A DNA stretch of 64,000 bases from Liolophura sinensis. Its lineage: Eukaryota > Mollusca > Polyplacophora > Chitonida > Chitonidae. The translations under genes were made by a program, and so were the position numbers. The notes under the pieces were generated by a model. It saw only the letters and a list, made by a program, of their open reading frames with translations. It ran no database searches and was not told where the DNA came from. The DNA is taken from positions 35,449,187-35,513,186 of the forward strand of contig NC_088301.1 of NCBI RefSeq assembly GCF_032854445.1. The letters are read 5' to 3'. Positions 15,601-28,700 of the stretch are shown here, one piece after another. Numbering within the stretch: the first letter of the stretch is position 1; each line of letters opens with the position of its first letter.

Positions 15601-17575
15601 GGTCACGATTACATCGGAAATCGGTTTCTTGTCTTGCTATATTGTTTGTAGCGCGTGTTGATGTGGACGAATTTGTTCATCACACGAAAGCCTTTAAGAC
15701 CGACACGATAGTTAGTTACTTGTGTAAGATATATAAAAATCTTTTACAAGTACTTACATATTTTATATCTTCTACACAGAAAAACATACCGAGACATGAA
15801 GTACATATAACTTTCATATCATTACTGACTACAGACATGTAAATGGAATTTTAAATCAGCATGGTTTTGCTTTCCTCCACGTCATAATGTTGTGTTTTAA
15901 TCATTATTTTTTGTCCGAGGGATGGTCTTCATGGAAGTCCTATAGGATCAATCGTATTTCTATGGCTTTGGATAAAAGCACTGTCGACGTCAATTTGTGC
16001 TTTGTGTGCTAAAGATCCAAGAGAATTCTGCATGATAGATGTATTGGTTTGGACTGCCTGGTGACAATTCTGCTCGCTATTTTCTTGTCCGTGTAGGTTG
16101 TACGACTGGGTTTATTGTTTTAGTATGCACAGATATGTTTGTGATTATTTCTCGCTCATACTGCTGTCATGAACTGTGGAAATGTAGCCTGCCATTATCC
16201 TGACGTCATTCGAACAGGCGCACCAAGAGGCGCCGTCCCCTCAGGCCTGACAGCAAGCCAGCGAAAATCATCATACCCCCAGAGCCAGCCTTGCGCCATT
16301 TTATACGGCTATATGTATATAAGTGTGAAATCGCTAGTATCTACAACGAGACGGGTCGATCTGGTTCCCTGAGGTCTCTGTAACAAAAAAACCATGCCGG
16401 AAACCAATTGGGATATCTGCTAATTGTATTCGCGCTTGTTCTTTGGGCAAGCACAAAGGGCCACCGTGTAGTTGTTTCTGGCGCTGTAGACCATCCAGAG
16501 AAGTAAGCTAAATAACGCGTCATCAAACAAACATTGCTTCCAGCACATCTAATCGGGCACATCCAAGGAACTATATTTCTGATGTAGAATGTGAATGCGT
16601 ATGCTTACAGTCTGAATGAGTGTTTCGGTGCTACTGACAAGCTCGCCTTAGGGCTCATGCGGGGTTGTAGTTACGAGTGTCAATCAAAATGATGGATAAA
16701 ATAAACTCGACTCAGTCATCTCTACGCATGCATAATACGAATTATCGGACTTTATTACACACTGCCCTTCCGGCAAATGTTAGAAAACTGCATAATGTTA
16801 TGGGTAATAGATGACATTTTTCGTGTGAAACTTTACAGCTTGTATAAATATGATAGCTAAACTTTATTTATTAACTGTAGTTTTACCTATACTTTGATTG
16901 AAATCATGTAAATATATTGATCGAAATCATTCGTTGTCACAAACAAGAACATATATTGATCAGATTTTTTCCTTTCCAAACCTTATTTCATGAAACCTTG
17001 AAAGTAATTCATTTGAACATTTACATTTAATTTATATTTTAATAAAAGGAGAGGAACAATGATCAAATTGCAACTTTTCCATCACGGTTGAAATAATAAG
17101 CAATTCTAAGGAAAAAACTGCAATTCTATTCCGTATGTGGTGAATGATTGACATTTATTTCATTAAATCATTATTATATCTATCTAAGGAAATTTTTAAA
17201 CAGCTGTACTTCTTGCTTTAAAATGGTATATTTTTTTGCATTTAAATGTTGCACGCAATGGAGACTGAGAGGCTCACAGCTTAGATGTTACACGTAAGGA
17301 TGAAAAATTAGTTTTGATAGTCCTAAAATGCACGTCTATTTACCATATTGTGAATGTATTAGGTTGAATGAAAAACGCTGTGGACACCACAGGATTTCAC
17401 ACCTGCTCGTGAACCGCCGGCACACTCTGGAAGACAGGTTTTAAGGCTCTTAATAATTAACCGCTGAATAGAAAATGTTGACGTTTGTTTTTAGCCATTT
17501 TGCCTGAATTACCGTAGAATATTTACGTTTGTCTTTCTGTCGCGCTAGTTTATAGTTTTTTCCCATAATTGAAGT
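12601..17575. other. gene-free stretch, mostly AT-rich
   Basis: No gene is recognised. Two patches, about 15,140-15,570 and 16,160-16,720, have more balanced composition and a few open frames of 60-90 codons on both strands. Frames open on both strands at once indicate locally low stop density rather than coding. The rest is AT-rich with homopolymer runs and nothing I can name. Confidence 0.55.
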
Positions 17576-17579
17576 GACG

Positions 17580-17960
17580 AGAGGATAACTAGCCCAGACT
17601 TTAGGTCACGGTTCAGCGGCTGCGCACAAAGACCACCCTGAGTACGATCTCCGCCCACTGGGACATGCCAGCAATTCGCCTTTTATCCACACCTATTGTC
17701 GAGTAAAACGATCGGACTAGCTCTATCCTATCTGGCCATCTGCAAGTGCTCTGCATTTGTGGACTTTCTCAGTTTATCAACTTATCAAATATAGAGGATG
17801 AAACCGAGTAAATTTTAACGGGCGATTGCCTAAGGCGAGGTATGATCGCTCACAGATTTCAGCTCACAGACTTGAGTTTATATACTTCATGCACGACGTT
17901 ATAGCCATTGATCCTTTCTGGCCACACTGGCTCCACGGACCGCCCTCTGCCAGGAAATGT
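17580..17960. other. candidate noncoding island
   Basis: A block of raised GC and complexity between AT-rich flanks, with no open frame of note and no repeat I recognise. It resembles the other islands of the window and is listed as a possible conserved noncoding element on composition only. Confidence 0.25.
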
Positions 17961-20035
17961 TGAGGCCATATATGTATATAGGCCTACGTGTCTGTATCTA
18001 AATCTACTACTAAATGACCGCTTGCCATTGATTGATTCACTACAAACAATCTAACATGTACTCTGACAGTAGTACTCTCAGTGTTGGAAGAAGGTTACAT
18101 GACGTGTTCACTTACAAATCGGAATGAATACCAAAGTAACATTTCTATCACTTTAAGTGTCAGAGATGCGTTCCATTTGTTTACATATTCGCGTTTTATT
18201 ATGATTGTTTTTATCATGAGATGTTTTCTGTACCGGTGTACAGAAATGTGCCTGACCATGCAGGTGCATTCACAGATTGCAAGAAATTATTACCCTCAAG
18301 CAGCAGAATGAACTCCAAACCTATCTATTTATACGTCCCTTCGGATATAATTTTAAGGAGGAATTCAGGTCCAGGGCATGATATTGCCGCGTGACATTTA
18401 ACACAACGTTGATGCAAACAAATAACAACCTTACAAGCAAGAAAATGTTCTCTCGCTATGTGGGCAAATTTTTCCCTATAATTATTTATCATTTTTCAAA
18501 TTTTTTCGGTGAAACATTAACGTCTGTCACTATATACTCCTTTTGCAGACTTACATATACTTTATAATTCATTCATATTCAAATATTTGTTGGAATGTAT
18601 AATAAGTAAAGAGATTTTTAGGAGAATCTTGAGTGATCCAATCAGATAATATCCATGCTATATAATATTCATGGCAGGAGTGTATTGGACTGAGACGAGA
18701 TCAAACGGTAGTCAGCGAATCAGACCTGGATCATACTTCCCTTGTCTTAATTACTTTTAATAATTAAAACTGTACTTTCTTTATTAACAACACACAAAAA
18801 TGTGGCATATAGTCATGTACATATATATTTGACACGGGCCGAAGACAAAGCTTCCCCGCCCAGAATCTAGCTTATCTTTACCATCACTGTCTAATGTATG
18901 GAAAATCTATTATCTTCCAATCTCTGTCTATGGCTTCAAGTTGTATAAACTTATTAATATGAAGCACCCCCTATCAAGAGGCTTTCATATTCCATTTGAA
19001 AAGATTTAACACTGCGAAGAAGTTGCAGCTATATTTCTGCATGAATGAAATTTTACCAGAACCAATAAAAATATGTTATTAGCTCACTGCCCAATTTAAA
19101 ATTTTTTGAAGTCGTGAATAAAATTAAGTCCATATTAAAAGTAAAATAAAATTTGGAGCCTAAACCAAATTAAATTACACATTAAAACAATGCCCAAATG
19201 GGAAAAAATATTAGATTTGTTAATTATTCACCACAATTCCGCGTGCATATGTTTGATTGAAAGTGTGCTTCACCCTTACACTTGATACATATTCCTGACA
19301 TAAAAAGCTAACAAAGATAAGGTAAGTAATAAAATTAATTTTGCAGTTACTGTTTTGGTAAAGGGGCTGTATAGAACATGAATACATACAATATGACCTT
19401 GTAAGTTGTTGACAAAACAGTGTCGCACTTTTAAACCACCATGGATACAGAGGAATAGAGATTAACAAAAGAGTAATACAAGATTCAAATGTGTAAGAAA
19501 AAGGAACTTGTACTGCAATCAATTTAATCGCCTGTAGGTTTGTTTCATATAAATAAATTTAAATTGCGTAGGAAAAGCAAGTGCGCTGTCTCAAGTCACA
19601 TTTTGAAATAAACATACGTGCAGGCGTTTATTCTTTGAAAATTTTAAGATACATTTATTTGTGAAGTCTGGATAATTATCAGAAAAAATATATATATATA
19701 ATGCGAGGGAATGTCACCAGTGACACAGCAAAGACATACCATTAGCAAGCTTTGTATTATCTTATTTCTATAAAAGACATCAAGATGGACACAAATTTGT
19801 ATACATGTTTACGGAGACATATATGTAAAGACCGTAGATACTGACAATCAAATTTTTCAAAGTTTTAATGGGTTTTGTGTGAAAGCATAAATACCAGAAT
19901 AAATGGGGTCGAAACAGTTAATAAGCTTCAATTACGACGTGGTAAGAAAAAGGGAAAAGAGAAAGTATGCATTTGAGAACGACCGAGAAGAACATTAGTG
20001 ATGCTTGATGAAGCTTCTATCTTATCAGCCTTCCA
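17961..20035. other. gene-free AT-rich stretch
   Basis: Nothing gene-like is seen. A (TA)n run lies near 19,687-19,700. A 100-codon minus frame at 19,220-19,522 has no recognisable motif and is rejected as chance. A slightly richer patch at 18,620-18,740 may be part of a small noncoding element. Confidence 0.6.
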
Positions 20036-20039
20036 TCTC

Positions 20040-20930
20040 GTAAGAGGGCTTCAGCTTTTAACAATACAATGAGGATATCGTCACGTGAGGTAAAGCCGTA
20101 GAATGTGGCGCCATATTTACCATCAGCTGGGCGGACTATACGAAAAGAAAGAAAACACTCCAAGCGCGATAATCAACTAAAATAGCCAACCCTTTTGATA
20201 GGTTTACACGCTCGATTTGTCTTCAATATCGGAATATAAAGCGCTGTGGTCGACAACAGTCGACAGGGAATCACTTTAGCCTGCACAAATAAATCACTCC
20301 CGAAGCTCTAGACATTTAGTTCAAATCTTACGTCCGTAGCTGACGGCAATATGGACTCCGGACATTTTTCGCATTGGGTGCTGAAGGGTTCACGTATGGG
20401 GTGAAAGTCTTCAAGCAGGGGAATACGATTTGTGTACCTCCGGCTCTTAGCTGTAAGAGGATGCACAGAGGCGGGGGAATGGTGAATGTAAAGCAAAATG
20501 GCAGAGGGAGGGGGTCTAAAGTAGGTTATGATTCGCTCACAGACACAGAAGCCATTTCTGCATCATGAGAAAAATAGACGAGGAGTTAAGATCTTGTTTG
20601 GGGAGACCCAGGAAAACGGCGGTAGGCAGATAGGAAGTGAAGTCAACCTGTGCGCCATAGCATCTCCTCGAAGTCAGGAAGTCATTCCGCTGAGAACAAA
20701 CCCGAAGAAGAAGCAAACTGTCAACCCCTCATCCTGTCTATTGCACTCACTACATTATTCTCTTGTAAACCACTTTCTCACAACATCTAAAGTTACTTTT
20801 AGGGTTAAAATAAACAAGTGCCCACTCCGTTCCAGTATGCTCGGAGAACCAAGCAGAGAACGTGGAAATGCTGACTGGCGATTATTTGTTGAGGAAGTAA
20901 CCGTTAATGGCTTGATGTTGTCGGGAAATG
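20040..20930. other. candidate noncoding/regulatory island
   Basis: A long block of balanced composition. It includes TCACGTGA at 20,081-20,088, the same E-box core that occurs twice in the 22.9 kb island. A 136-codon plus frame (20,528-20,938) and several overlapping frames on both strands run through it. None shows a domain or clear splice context, so I read the openness as a composition effect. A lineage-specific exon cannot be excluded. Confidence 0.3.
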
Positions 20931-22880
20931 CTGCATAATGCTGCACTCATTTTATGTAGCTTTCAAACGTTTAATAGTCTAATTTGTTCTAATGGCCTAT
21001 TTAATGGTTTTCCAACATTTTTTTTTCTGAAGTGGCCAATCCCTATAGTAGTAGTTTTAATCTACAGCTGCACTTACAGCTGCATGTGTTATGTTCGGTC
21101 TCTGATTTTATGTTCGGTTTGATATCTTACTGTACGAAATGTTCAAATGCATATATAGATTACTAAATCTTTCTTAATTAACCTAGATGTGGAACAAATT
21201 ATATTGCAGCTGAAAATGCAAGGAGGGTAAAACTAAATGAGACAAAACTTGATCTCCTTTTGATATTTTTAAATATATCATTTGTTTATTCGCAGACCCA
21301 AGTATTGATAATCATAGAATAACTATTTTAGTCTATATTGATTCAGCAATACATCTTATCCACTATGCGATATGACAAAAGTTGAAATTTGCAATTGGCT
21401 ATGTTTGTAGGAAAGCCTTTTAGTCGCACAGGGAATGTGTGCGCAGTTGTGCGAAATGCAAGTGAAGGCAAAAATGTCAAATTCACTGTTTTCCACCTTT
21501 TGTTAAAACGAGAGGTTCAACCCTTCATAGAGGTGATCTATACAGACCGACGACATATGTATCCCCTAGGGGCATAGTGCGGCTCAGAGAGAACAGTGGG
21601 TTAGGTTTAATAAGCCGGGGTATGTAAAATACTCCATTGCCTCTCTCAACCTTCCACGCCATCTGCTTCTCGTCTATAATCTAGGTACAAATCAGCCAGA
21701 CTGTAGATGAAGAAAATATATCCCAGTTACTTGCCAGTCAGCAGTAAAACAGGGGGGTAAATGTCACATTACTTCCTCCAGCATTTAATACACACCTTAC
21801 AATGAAAGCCGCCTTTGAATACTGTAGCATATTATTTCACAAACGATGGAAATATATCAACCGTTGGTGTCCAACATATGATTCTTTGACAACTCTTGAA
21901 CGAGCGCACTTATTTCTTATGTATATGTTATGGGAGTGTTTGTAAATATACAGGGCATATATTTGGGCCGGCAAGCTGCCAGTGAACCGCTGGCGGAGTT
22001 ATAATGATTTGACCTGAGTACCACCTCGGCAGATGTATTGCTCCGGGCGAGTAAGAATACCGTTCGAAGCTTTGTACTAATGAACTACTTTCCTATGAAG
22101 CCTTTGTCATTTCACGCAAAAATTCATCCATGCAATCCTTAGGATATCACAACCGAAAGCCTTTGTGCTTTGCACATATACACACAAACTAACATTCCTC
22201 GAAGCTGAAATTGTATTAAGTCAGGGTAAAGCTGCAATCAGCGGTCCAGTATCTTTATTCCATAAGTCATCCAGAAGAACATGCAATGGCTTTAGCTTGT
22301 CCTAATCCGTGCCATGTGTGGTACCATGCTCAACTCTACTTAGAATGTGGCAGCTGCAATTTGTCTCATCAACATCTCCCGGCTGATGGCGTGACACATA
22401 AAAAAATGGCTTCTGTCGAACAACAAGCTACAACTGTTACCGGGCTCCTATCTTTATTTCATGATTTGTACCTAGTTCACATGTATCAGAGCAGCCTTGT
22501 CGATTATGTCTAGAGACAAGCATCTGGTTGAACAAAAAAATGCATGTTACTATCTGTGAGGCGTCGTAATGGATGACTGCATGTAGCACTGAGAAAATGA
22601 GGAAAATATTGCAATGCTTCGCTGCGTTCAGATTCTACAACATTCATAAAATAAAATAAAGTATTAAATATGTATTTTCTATTTGAATACAACCATGGAA
22701 GAAAAAATATTATTTTTACAGGGAACTAAGTAAATTTAGTGTTAGCACTTTCTGTATCTGTCTGTTTCTCTGACATTTTGATACAGGCCCTTTACTTTCT
22801 AAAGATAAATAATTAATCATGTTTACATTAAAAGGTTGAAGCAATGTTCACATAAGATGATCTGTTAATATGACTTGCTA
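20931..22880. other. gene-free stretch
   Basis: No gene is recognised. Short patches near 21,560-21,690 and 21,960-22,070 are less AT-rich. Remaining frames are short and featureless. Confidence 0.55.
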
Positions 22881-22884
22881 AGCT

Positions 22885-23470
22885 CACACTGCCCAGCCCC
22901 AATTGTCACTTAATGACGCTAGTGATTATATATTAGTCACGTGACAGTAGGTCAAATTAACGGACAGCTAATAAGAAACGGATATTAAAGGAGGCATCTT
23001 GCACGTGGGGGGAAGGTAGAGTTCTACCCATTTCCCATTTGCAATTTCCATTTTATCAAAGAATTTAATAACTGGGTTTCTAAATAAGGGTGTAAAGACG
23101 ATGGTTTCCGCATAACGTCTGCTTGATAGTCACGTGATATCACCGACCGTCGTCTGGTGATAACACTGAAAATGCTTAGATTTTATTTCACAAATTTGTG
23201 TTGAGAGAATCCGGATTCAATATCCGTGATGGAAGTCTCATGTAAGTCTTGTCCATTTTCATTCATAATTTAACTAGCGAGCTTGCCATCTCCAGAAAGG
23301 AATATCACAAGATTCTAGCATTTTTCCGGCCTCAGACGAGACCAGTTCTGGCAGTACATCAGTCATCTCTCTCCTGTACCAATCCCTGACAGCCAGCGTT
23401 CCCTAAAGACGACTTTATCGGGAGATACCCAGCCTCCCACTGGGGAGCTAATATCACGACGTCTAAATGG
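22885..23470. promoter_or_regulatory. candidate regulatory island with paired E-boxes
   Basis: A complex block carrying the palindrome GTCACGTGAC at 22,936-22,945, GTCACGTGAT at 23,129-23,138 and a third CACGTG at 23,002-23,007. The first two share the 11-base word TAGTCACGTGA. Such palindromes are the known preferred sites of bHLH-ZIP factors (USF, MITF/TFE type). The CACGTG core alone is expected several times in 64 kb by chance; the shared longer word within about 200 bp is the evidence. No transcript is visible nearby. Confidence 0.3.
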
Positions 23471-24165
23471 TTTGTTTTGTCAGCGGGTATCACTACCTAA
23501 AACAACCATTCTCTGTGAATCTGCCTTCTCGCGATCATCCATGTATGGAGAATAATTTGATTAAATTTCCTAATTGCCATTCTGTGTTAGAATGGAAATT
23601 TTCGTGGCAGCACGCTAAACGGTACCACTTTAACGTAAAAAGATTATGAAATTATGTTACAGATGTTCTTTTAATATTTTGTAAAATTTTGTACTTTGTA
23701 CCTCCAACACTATCTACTAACGTCGACCTTTACTTCCATTTGTCTTGAGTGAACATTTACAATTACCAATGTGCCAGCTCTATATACATGCATGTAACTG
23801 GATAGTTCGATTTGCATTCCTTTCATGTATGACGATCCACAAGAGTGATGATTATAACATTTTATTGGACAGCATAAATTAAGCATTATATAAAGCATGT
23901 GCATGTATGTGAAAGCATGCGCATATGTATTTCATAGTGCCTCAAGTTATCACTTTATATATGTGAAAAAAGACGACACACTTTGACATTGATTGCAGTG
24001 TATGTGATTTGTTACAGAAAAAGCCATTTTCGAAAGCCTCAAAATCTATCCCATATAATATGACAATAAGCATTCCAAACGCTGCGTGCTGTAAGGTGTA
24101 ATGAGCAAAATCATTGGGGCGTCACACTGGGCATGTCTTGTCGTAATATGGTATTAAATACACAG
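23471..24165. other. gene-free AT-rich spacer
   Basis: Nothing recognisable; short frames only. Confidence 0.6.
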
Positions 24166-24169
24166 TCCT

Positions 24170-24740
24170 GTCATTTTCCCTCAGCTGCAAACAATCGATT
24201 GCTGAAGAGTGGCGGTCAGTAGGGGATTAGATAGTGAAGACTATCGACGTGAGCAAGATACGGGTCGGGAATTATCACAGCGTTTTGGCACCCATCTCCC
24301 TTGCGCATTTTCTGTACCATCAGTCCCACCATGGTTATTACCGGTGTGAGAGACGGTAAGACGCGCGCTGGGTAATTGTGGAAGAACATCTCTCCTGTAT
24401 TTGGTCATTCGAATGCTCCAATAACGAGACGCTATGGTGATCCGTCGAAAATCTCTAACAGGATATCATTTATCGGAGAAACATCTCCCCTCCCAATGTC
24501 TGTAGCGAATTACAGCGTTGGGTAATCATCACACTCAGAGCCTACTGATAGCTTTTCTGTCGCTTCAGAAGGGAAGTCTTAATTTGGTGGTTTGGTGATA
24601 AGATGCTGGCACCCGACCGGCCGGTCCTACGAGGTAATAACAGCAGATAAATTACTACCCAGCGCTCTCCATTCAAGTATAATCGCGAAATTAATTAGAC
24701 GCTAGAGAACTTTACAACACAATAAGTGATGACAGCTTCC
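24170..24740. promoter_or_regulatory. candidate regulatory island with repeated words
   Basis: A dense, complex block. The word GCGCTGGGTAAT occurs at 24,366-24,377, GCGTTGGGTAAT at 24,515-24,526, and GCGCTGGGTAGTAAT on the minus strand at 24,651-24,665. A second word, AACATCTCYCCT, occurs near 24,384 and 24,480, and TGGCACCC occurs near 24,286 and 24,606. Repeated words with varied spacing and orientation, without a repeat unit around them, are typical of transcription-factor site clusters. TAAT cores suggest homeodomain factors, but this is inference. Confidence 0.35.
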
Positions 24741-27700
24741 ACCAGCCAAATCACCTGTCAGTATGTCAACGGCCTTACACGGGGATGGGTTCCTTATAGT
24801 CTATACTATGCATCTTTGCAAATAATTATGACACAAGCATCATCTTTTTATTTGGGTAAATTACATACAACCTTTGAGAGCGATTAAAAACCGAGTATGT
24901 TAATACTAATTCTCTTGCCTATCTAAAACAAAATAATGAAGGTGAGGAATTTATTTAAACCAGCCAGCAATATATCTCGTTTAGGAATATTTTCTCTATG
25001 TTATATGTGTGTTTTAACATAAAGATTTGTATAGTTAGACTATTAATGGTCATGGCAATACTAGTATACTATATACATAAATAACTTAAGGTAGTATTCA
25101 AAATACTAGTGACACCAATATTTTTTTGCCATTTGAATCATCTTCACATGTTTATCCTATCCCCTATATAACGCCGATATCATCATTACTGCTTTTAATG
25201 TCGCACAAATTTTATTGGTTGACATTTTTAAATCACTATATATAAATTGTCTTTTTTTTTAAAAAAAAAAAACCCATTCATATGTATAATCGAGAATCTC
25301 TGAGATATTTGATTTCCACTACACTTGCGGTTTTGTTTACTTGAGTGTCTTTATCAGATGGTGGGCATCCATGTGTAATTAGGCGAAAAATGATTTCTGA
25401 CATTGGAAGGGTCATATCTTATTATTTCTCTTTAACAGGCCACCCTTCTGGAAGCAATGGTCCAGTGGTCTCAACACCAAACAACTCAGCCCGTGTACGA
25501 CAACCTCTCACTCGCTTCCTGTATCTATTTATGGAAAAAATATAGGCATCGATTCTACCTCATTCCAAATATCAAATTACCTTGCAGAAATAGTTTTATA
25601 TATATCTTCGGCAATGTTTCATTTTTCGAGTGTTCACGGGAGATTTTCACATATTTTTTGTTCTCTGAGAATGTCAAAGCCATTTCTTGTTTACTCTCGA
25701 GTGAATTCACTACATCATCTTTAAAAAATGTAAGACATTATGAACGTACTATTCTTGACTTTAGAGTGGAGGTGATGGAATTGTATATACTGATCTTATG
25801 TTGTACAGTCTGTAAATCCATCACTATATTTATTCTATAATATACTCGAGAACAGTTCATATAATAACACACTCCACATTAACATTAACAATTAAAAAAA
25901 ATCCAATGATAAAAACGTCTATACACCGTAATATTTCAGTTTCTGAGCTTACACATGTATTACATGCCTTTTGCATAGTTGAAGTAAAGCTCTAAATATT
26001 GATTCGTTTTGTTACACTGCTAAATTTGCCAGGAGCAATATATGGCTAGAGTCATGTACATTATGTGCGGTTTTGTCTCCATGATGCACGACAGCTTTCG
26101 TGACATCATAAAAGCAGCGTTTATTGTTCAAGTTTCCATTTCAACAAAAACTGTTTCAGATGCATTAGGTGCAAGATATTAAGACCCACGGCACATATGG
26201 CATTTTTGATATCTTGGAGAGAATGTAACTACATACTTCAGCGAACGAAAAATTGAGCATGTCAAGTTTTTGTATACTGTTACAGTTTATATACGACGCT
26301 AAGTCCGATGACAGATTAATACTATATAGTGAGTATGTAAACAGTCAGCATTTTTAGAAGGTACATGTACACAATGTTTCATAGCAATATAGCGGTTTAT
26401 TTAACATGTGTCTGTTACTAAATTCAGTTATTGGCATGGAAATCTTATTAAAAAAAATAAGGCTTTTGATCGTAGACTTTTTTATATTTAAAACAAAATT
26501 TATAAAATTTACTGCTGTCTTTGTTGTTTGCGTTTTTTTAAATATATTTTGTGGTAGCTTTAATTGTTTCACAGCAAATCTACACGTTTCACCTAAGTAG
26601 TGTGAACATTCTATGCATGGAGGAGCCCTAAAATGAGACACACGTACATTACAAAGTATTATTACAATCTAACTATAATTAACATATAATCAGGTGATGA
26701 AGATCACACTATAGGCACATATGCATGTCCACGAGCTACAAGTCATACATAAATAATCATTCAGCTGGTATTCAAACAAAAAAAAACGCTAATTATTTGA
26801 ATTTCATATGATGATCTGTGGAATATGGTATTCTATTTGAAAATGCCCATTGCAGGCTCCCATTTGTTAGGTGTTTTGTCGAAAGGCGAAGTGTTATATG
26901 TGTACTTAATAACACGCAGGATAAGCCATTTTTTATACATGGCATGTAATCCCAACAAATATACTGTGTATTCTGTTGGCAAGGATAAACATTGAATTTA
27001 AGCACATCTTTTTTATTACCTATCTAGGTCAGTAAAAGACGGGCTTATTAACAACATTGTATGTTAAGATCTTGCTCAGCGTCGTGTAATTCTATCCTGG
27101 GTAGAATGGTTTATACTACTCTTCCACTTAAAGCTTTGCCTATATGAAATAGCGTCTCACAGGATAGGAAAGGAAGAATTACAGTTTTGCCAACAATAGC
27201 ACTGGCTGCCACACACTTCAAGTATAATAGCTTCAGAGGTCAATGAAATCAAAGCATATCGTGTTAGGAGATGGTAAGCTTCTAGCTTCAATGCATTACA
27301 TGGAGCACATGATATATTGCTCTCTCTTGTGACGTGAAAGCTTGATCCAGAATGAGGCTAATCAATTTCAAAGAACAGCCTAATATTAATAAGGCATATA
27401 CGTTTTACAGTGATGGCTGTACGAGAAAATCTTTCACAGATCTATACATACAGGATACCTTGTCGCTTGATATGATAGCGCCCCAGACAACGCAAAAAGC
27501 GTGCCCTGTGTATCAATTAATAGCTCGCGCTTTTTCACTGTAGACTAACACCACACATGCGCATGTTCTCCCACAAGGAATGGGTTTTACCAAAATCGAT
27601 GAATCCTAATAAAAATACATATGATGCAATAAAACAGTTTTTTTTATTAGCGCTGTTAATTTTTTTCTCAATGAAATGTGGATCTTCTTTATTATTTTGA

Positions 27701-28070
27701 CTTAAGCAGGCCAAGAAACGAACTTTTTATGTTAATGAAAATTTCCTCCAGATGTCATTTTGTTTCACTCCTTATTTGGAGGCAAAAAAGTCTAAATCAG
27801 GATAGTAATGGCAACAATATTTGTATATTTCAACACAAATATCAATGATTTTGGCATGCAGCTGGATTTTTTCTTCCATGACGGCCAGGCGCATCTTAAT
27901 TTCATGGCACACTATGATGTCCTGTATAAACCATGTCAGGGTCCTCTGCGGTCAAATTTGCACAGGGTTATTCTTCGTTCGTTAGGAAATAAAAGTTATA
28001 ATGCACATCCTTGTTTAACAAGATAAAAATCGAGCGATAATTAATTTTTTCGTTTCACGTCATTTTTAAT
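24741..28070. other. gene-free AT-rich stretch
   Basis: No gene is recognised. It contains a T9A12 homopolymer palindrome at 25,252-25,272. A 127-codon plus frame at 25,457-25,840 is hydrophobic-rich, has no domain I know and sits in AT-rich DNA, so I do not call it. Confidence 0.55.
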
Positions 28071-28079
28071 TTGACAAAG

Positions 28080-28700
28080 ACTCTCACTTGGAAGAATTAA
28101 GGAGGATATGGGGATAAAGGCGACGACAAGGAGTTAAAGGTGCACGGTCGGCTGCAGGAGGCAATTGTCAGATTTTTCGCGGGTAGGCGGTGGACTCTGG
28201 AGGCTTTACGGGTTTCTCTCTGTCAACCGACGATCTGTTAGCTCTCGGATTTATCGAAGATGACTACTACCAACGACACGATGTGCTCCAAGGGTAGCTA
28301 ATAACGGAGAGGGCGGTTCTGGGGCTCGTGTTTGTTGTGCCCCCTATAACACAGTTGAATTTTCCAGGCGAGCCCCCTTCCTCATTGTCCGTTAAGGGCC
28401 GCTGAGAATTAACTGACAGTTTCTCGGTTCAAGGGAAATAAACTCAATTAGATCAACACTTTGGTTCTTTCAAGGTTTAATAAGCCCCAAATGAACGCTC
28501 ATGGACTGAGAACCTTGTCACTGTCAATACGCCGTTCATAAATATAAGCGAGAAATTTCATCCAATGAAGCCGGGTGATAATGACATTGTCGGCCTTCTT
28601 ACCTTTTGTAGGGCGACTCTTGTCATTATGGCATCTTCAAAGGATCCTGTTTGCAAGAATAAGTGTGGACATTGAAGAGTGGAGAGCGAGAGAAATAGAA
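28080..28700. other. candidate noncoding/regulatory island
   Basis: Complex, GC-raised block with no open frame of note. It holds several SOX-like CATTGTC words (near 28,385 and 28,582) and GATA/TAAT words. A less compact continuation reaches about 29,880, with short minus-strand frames but no domain. Best read as a possible conserved noncoding element; composition and motif density are the only support. Confidence 0.3.

Noticed and set aside
20528-20938. 136-codon plus-strand open frame
   Set aside because: No domain or motif, other frames open on both strands in the same GC-raised block, and no convincing splice context.
25457-25840. 127-codon plus-strand open frame
   Set aside because: AT-rich, hydrophobic and compositionally biased residues with no family resemblance; fits chance.
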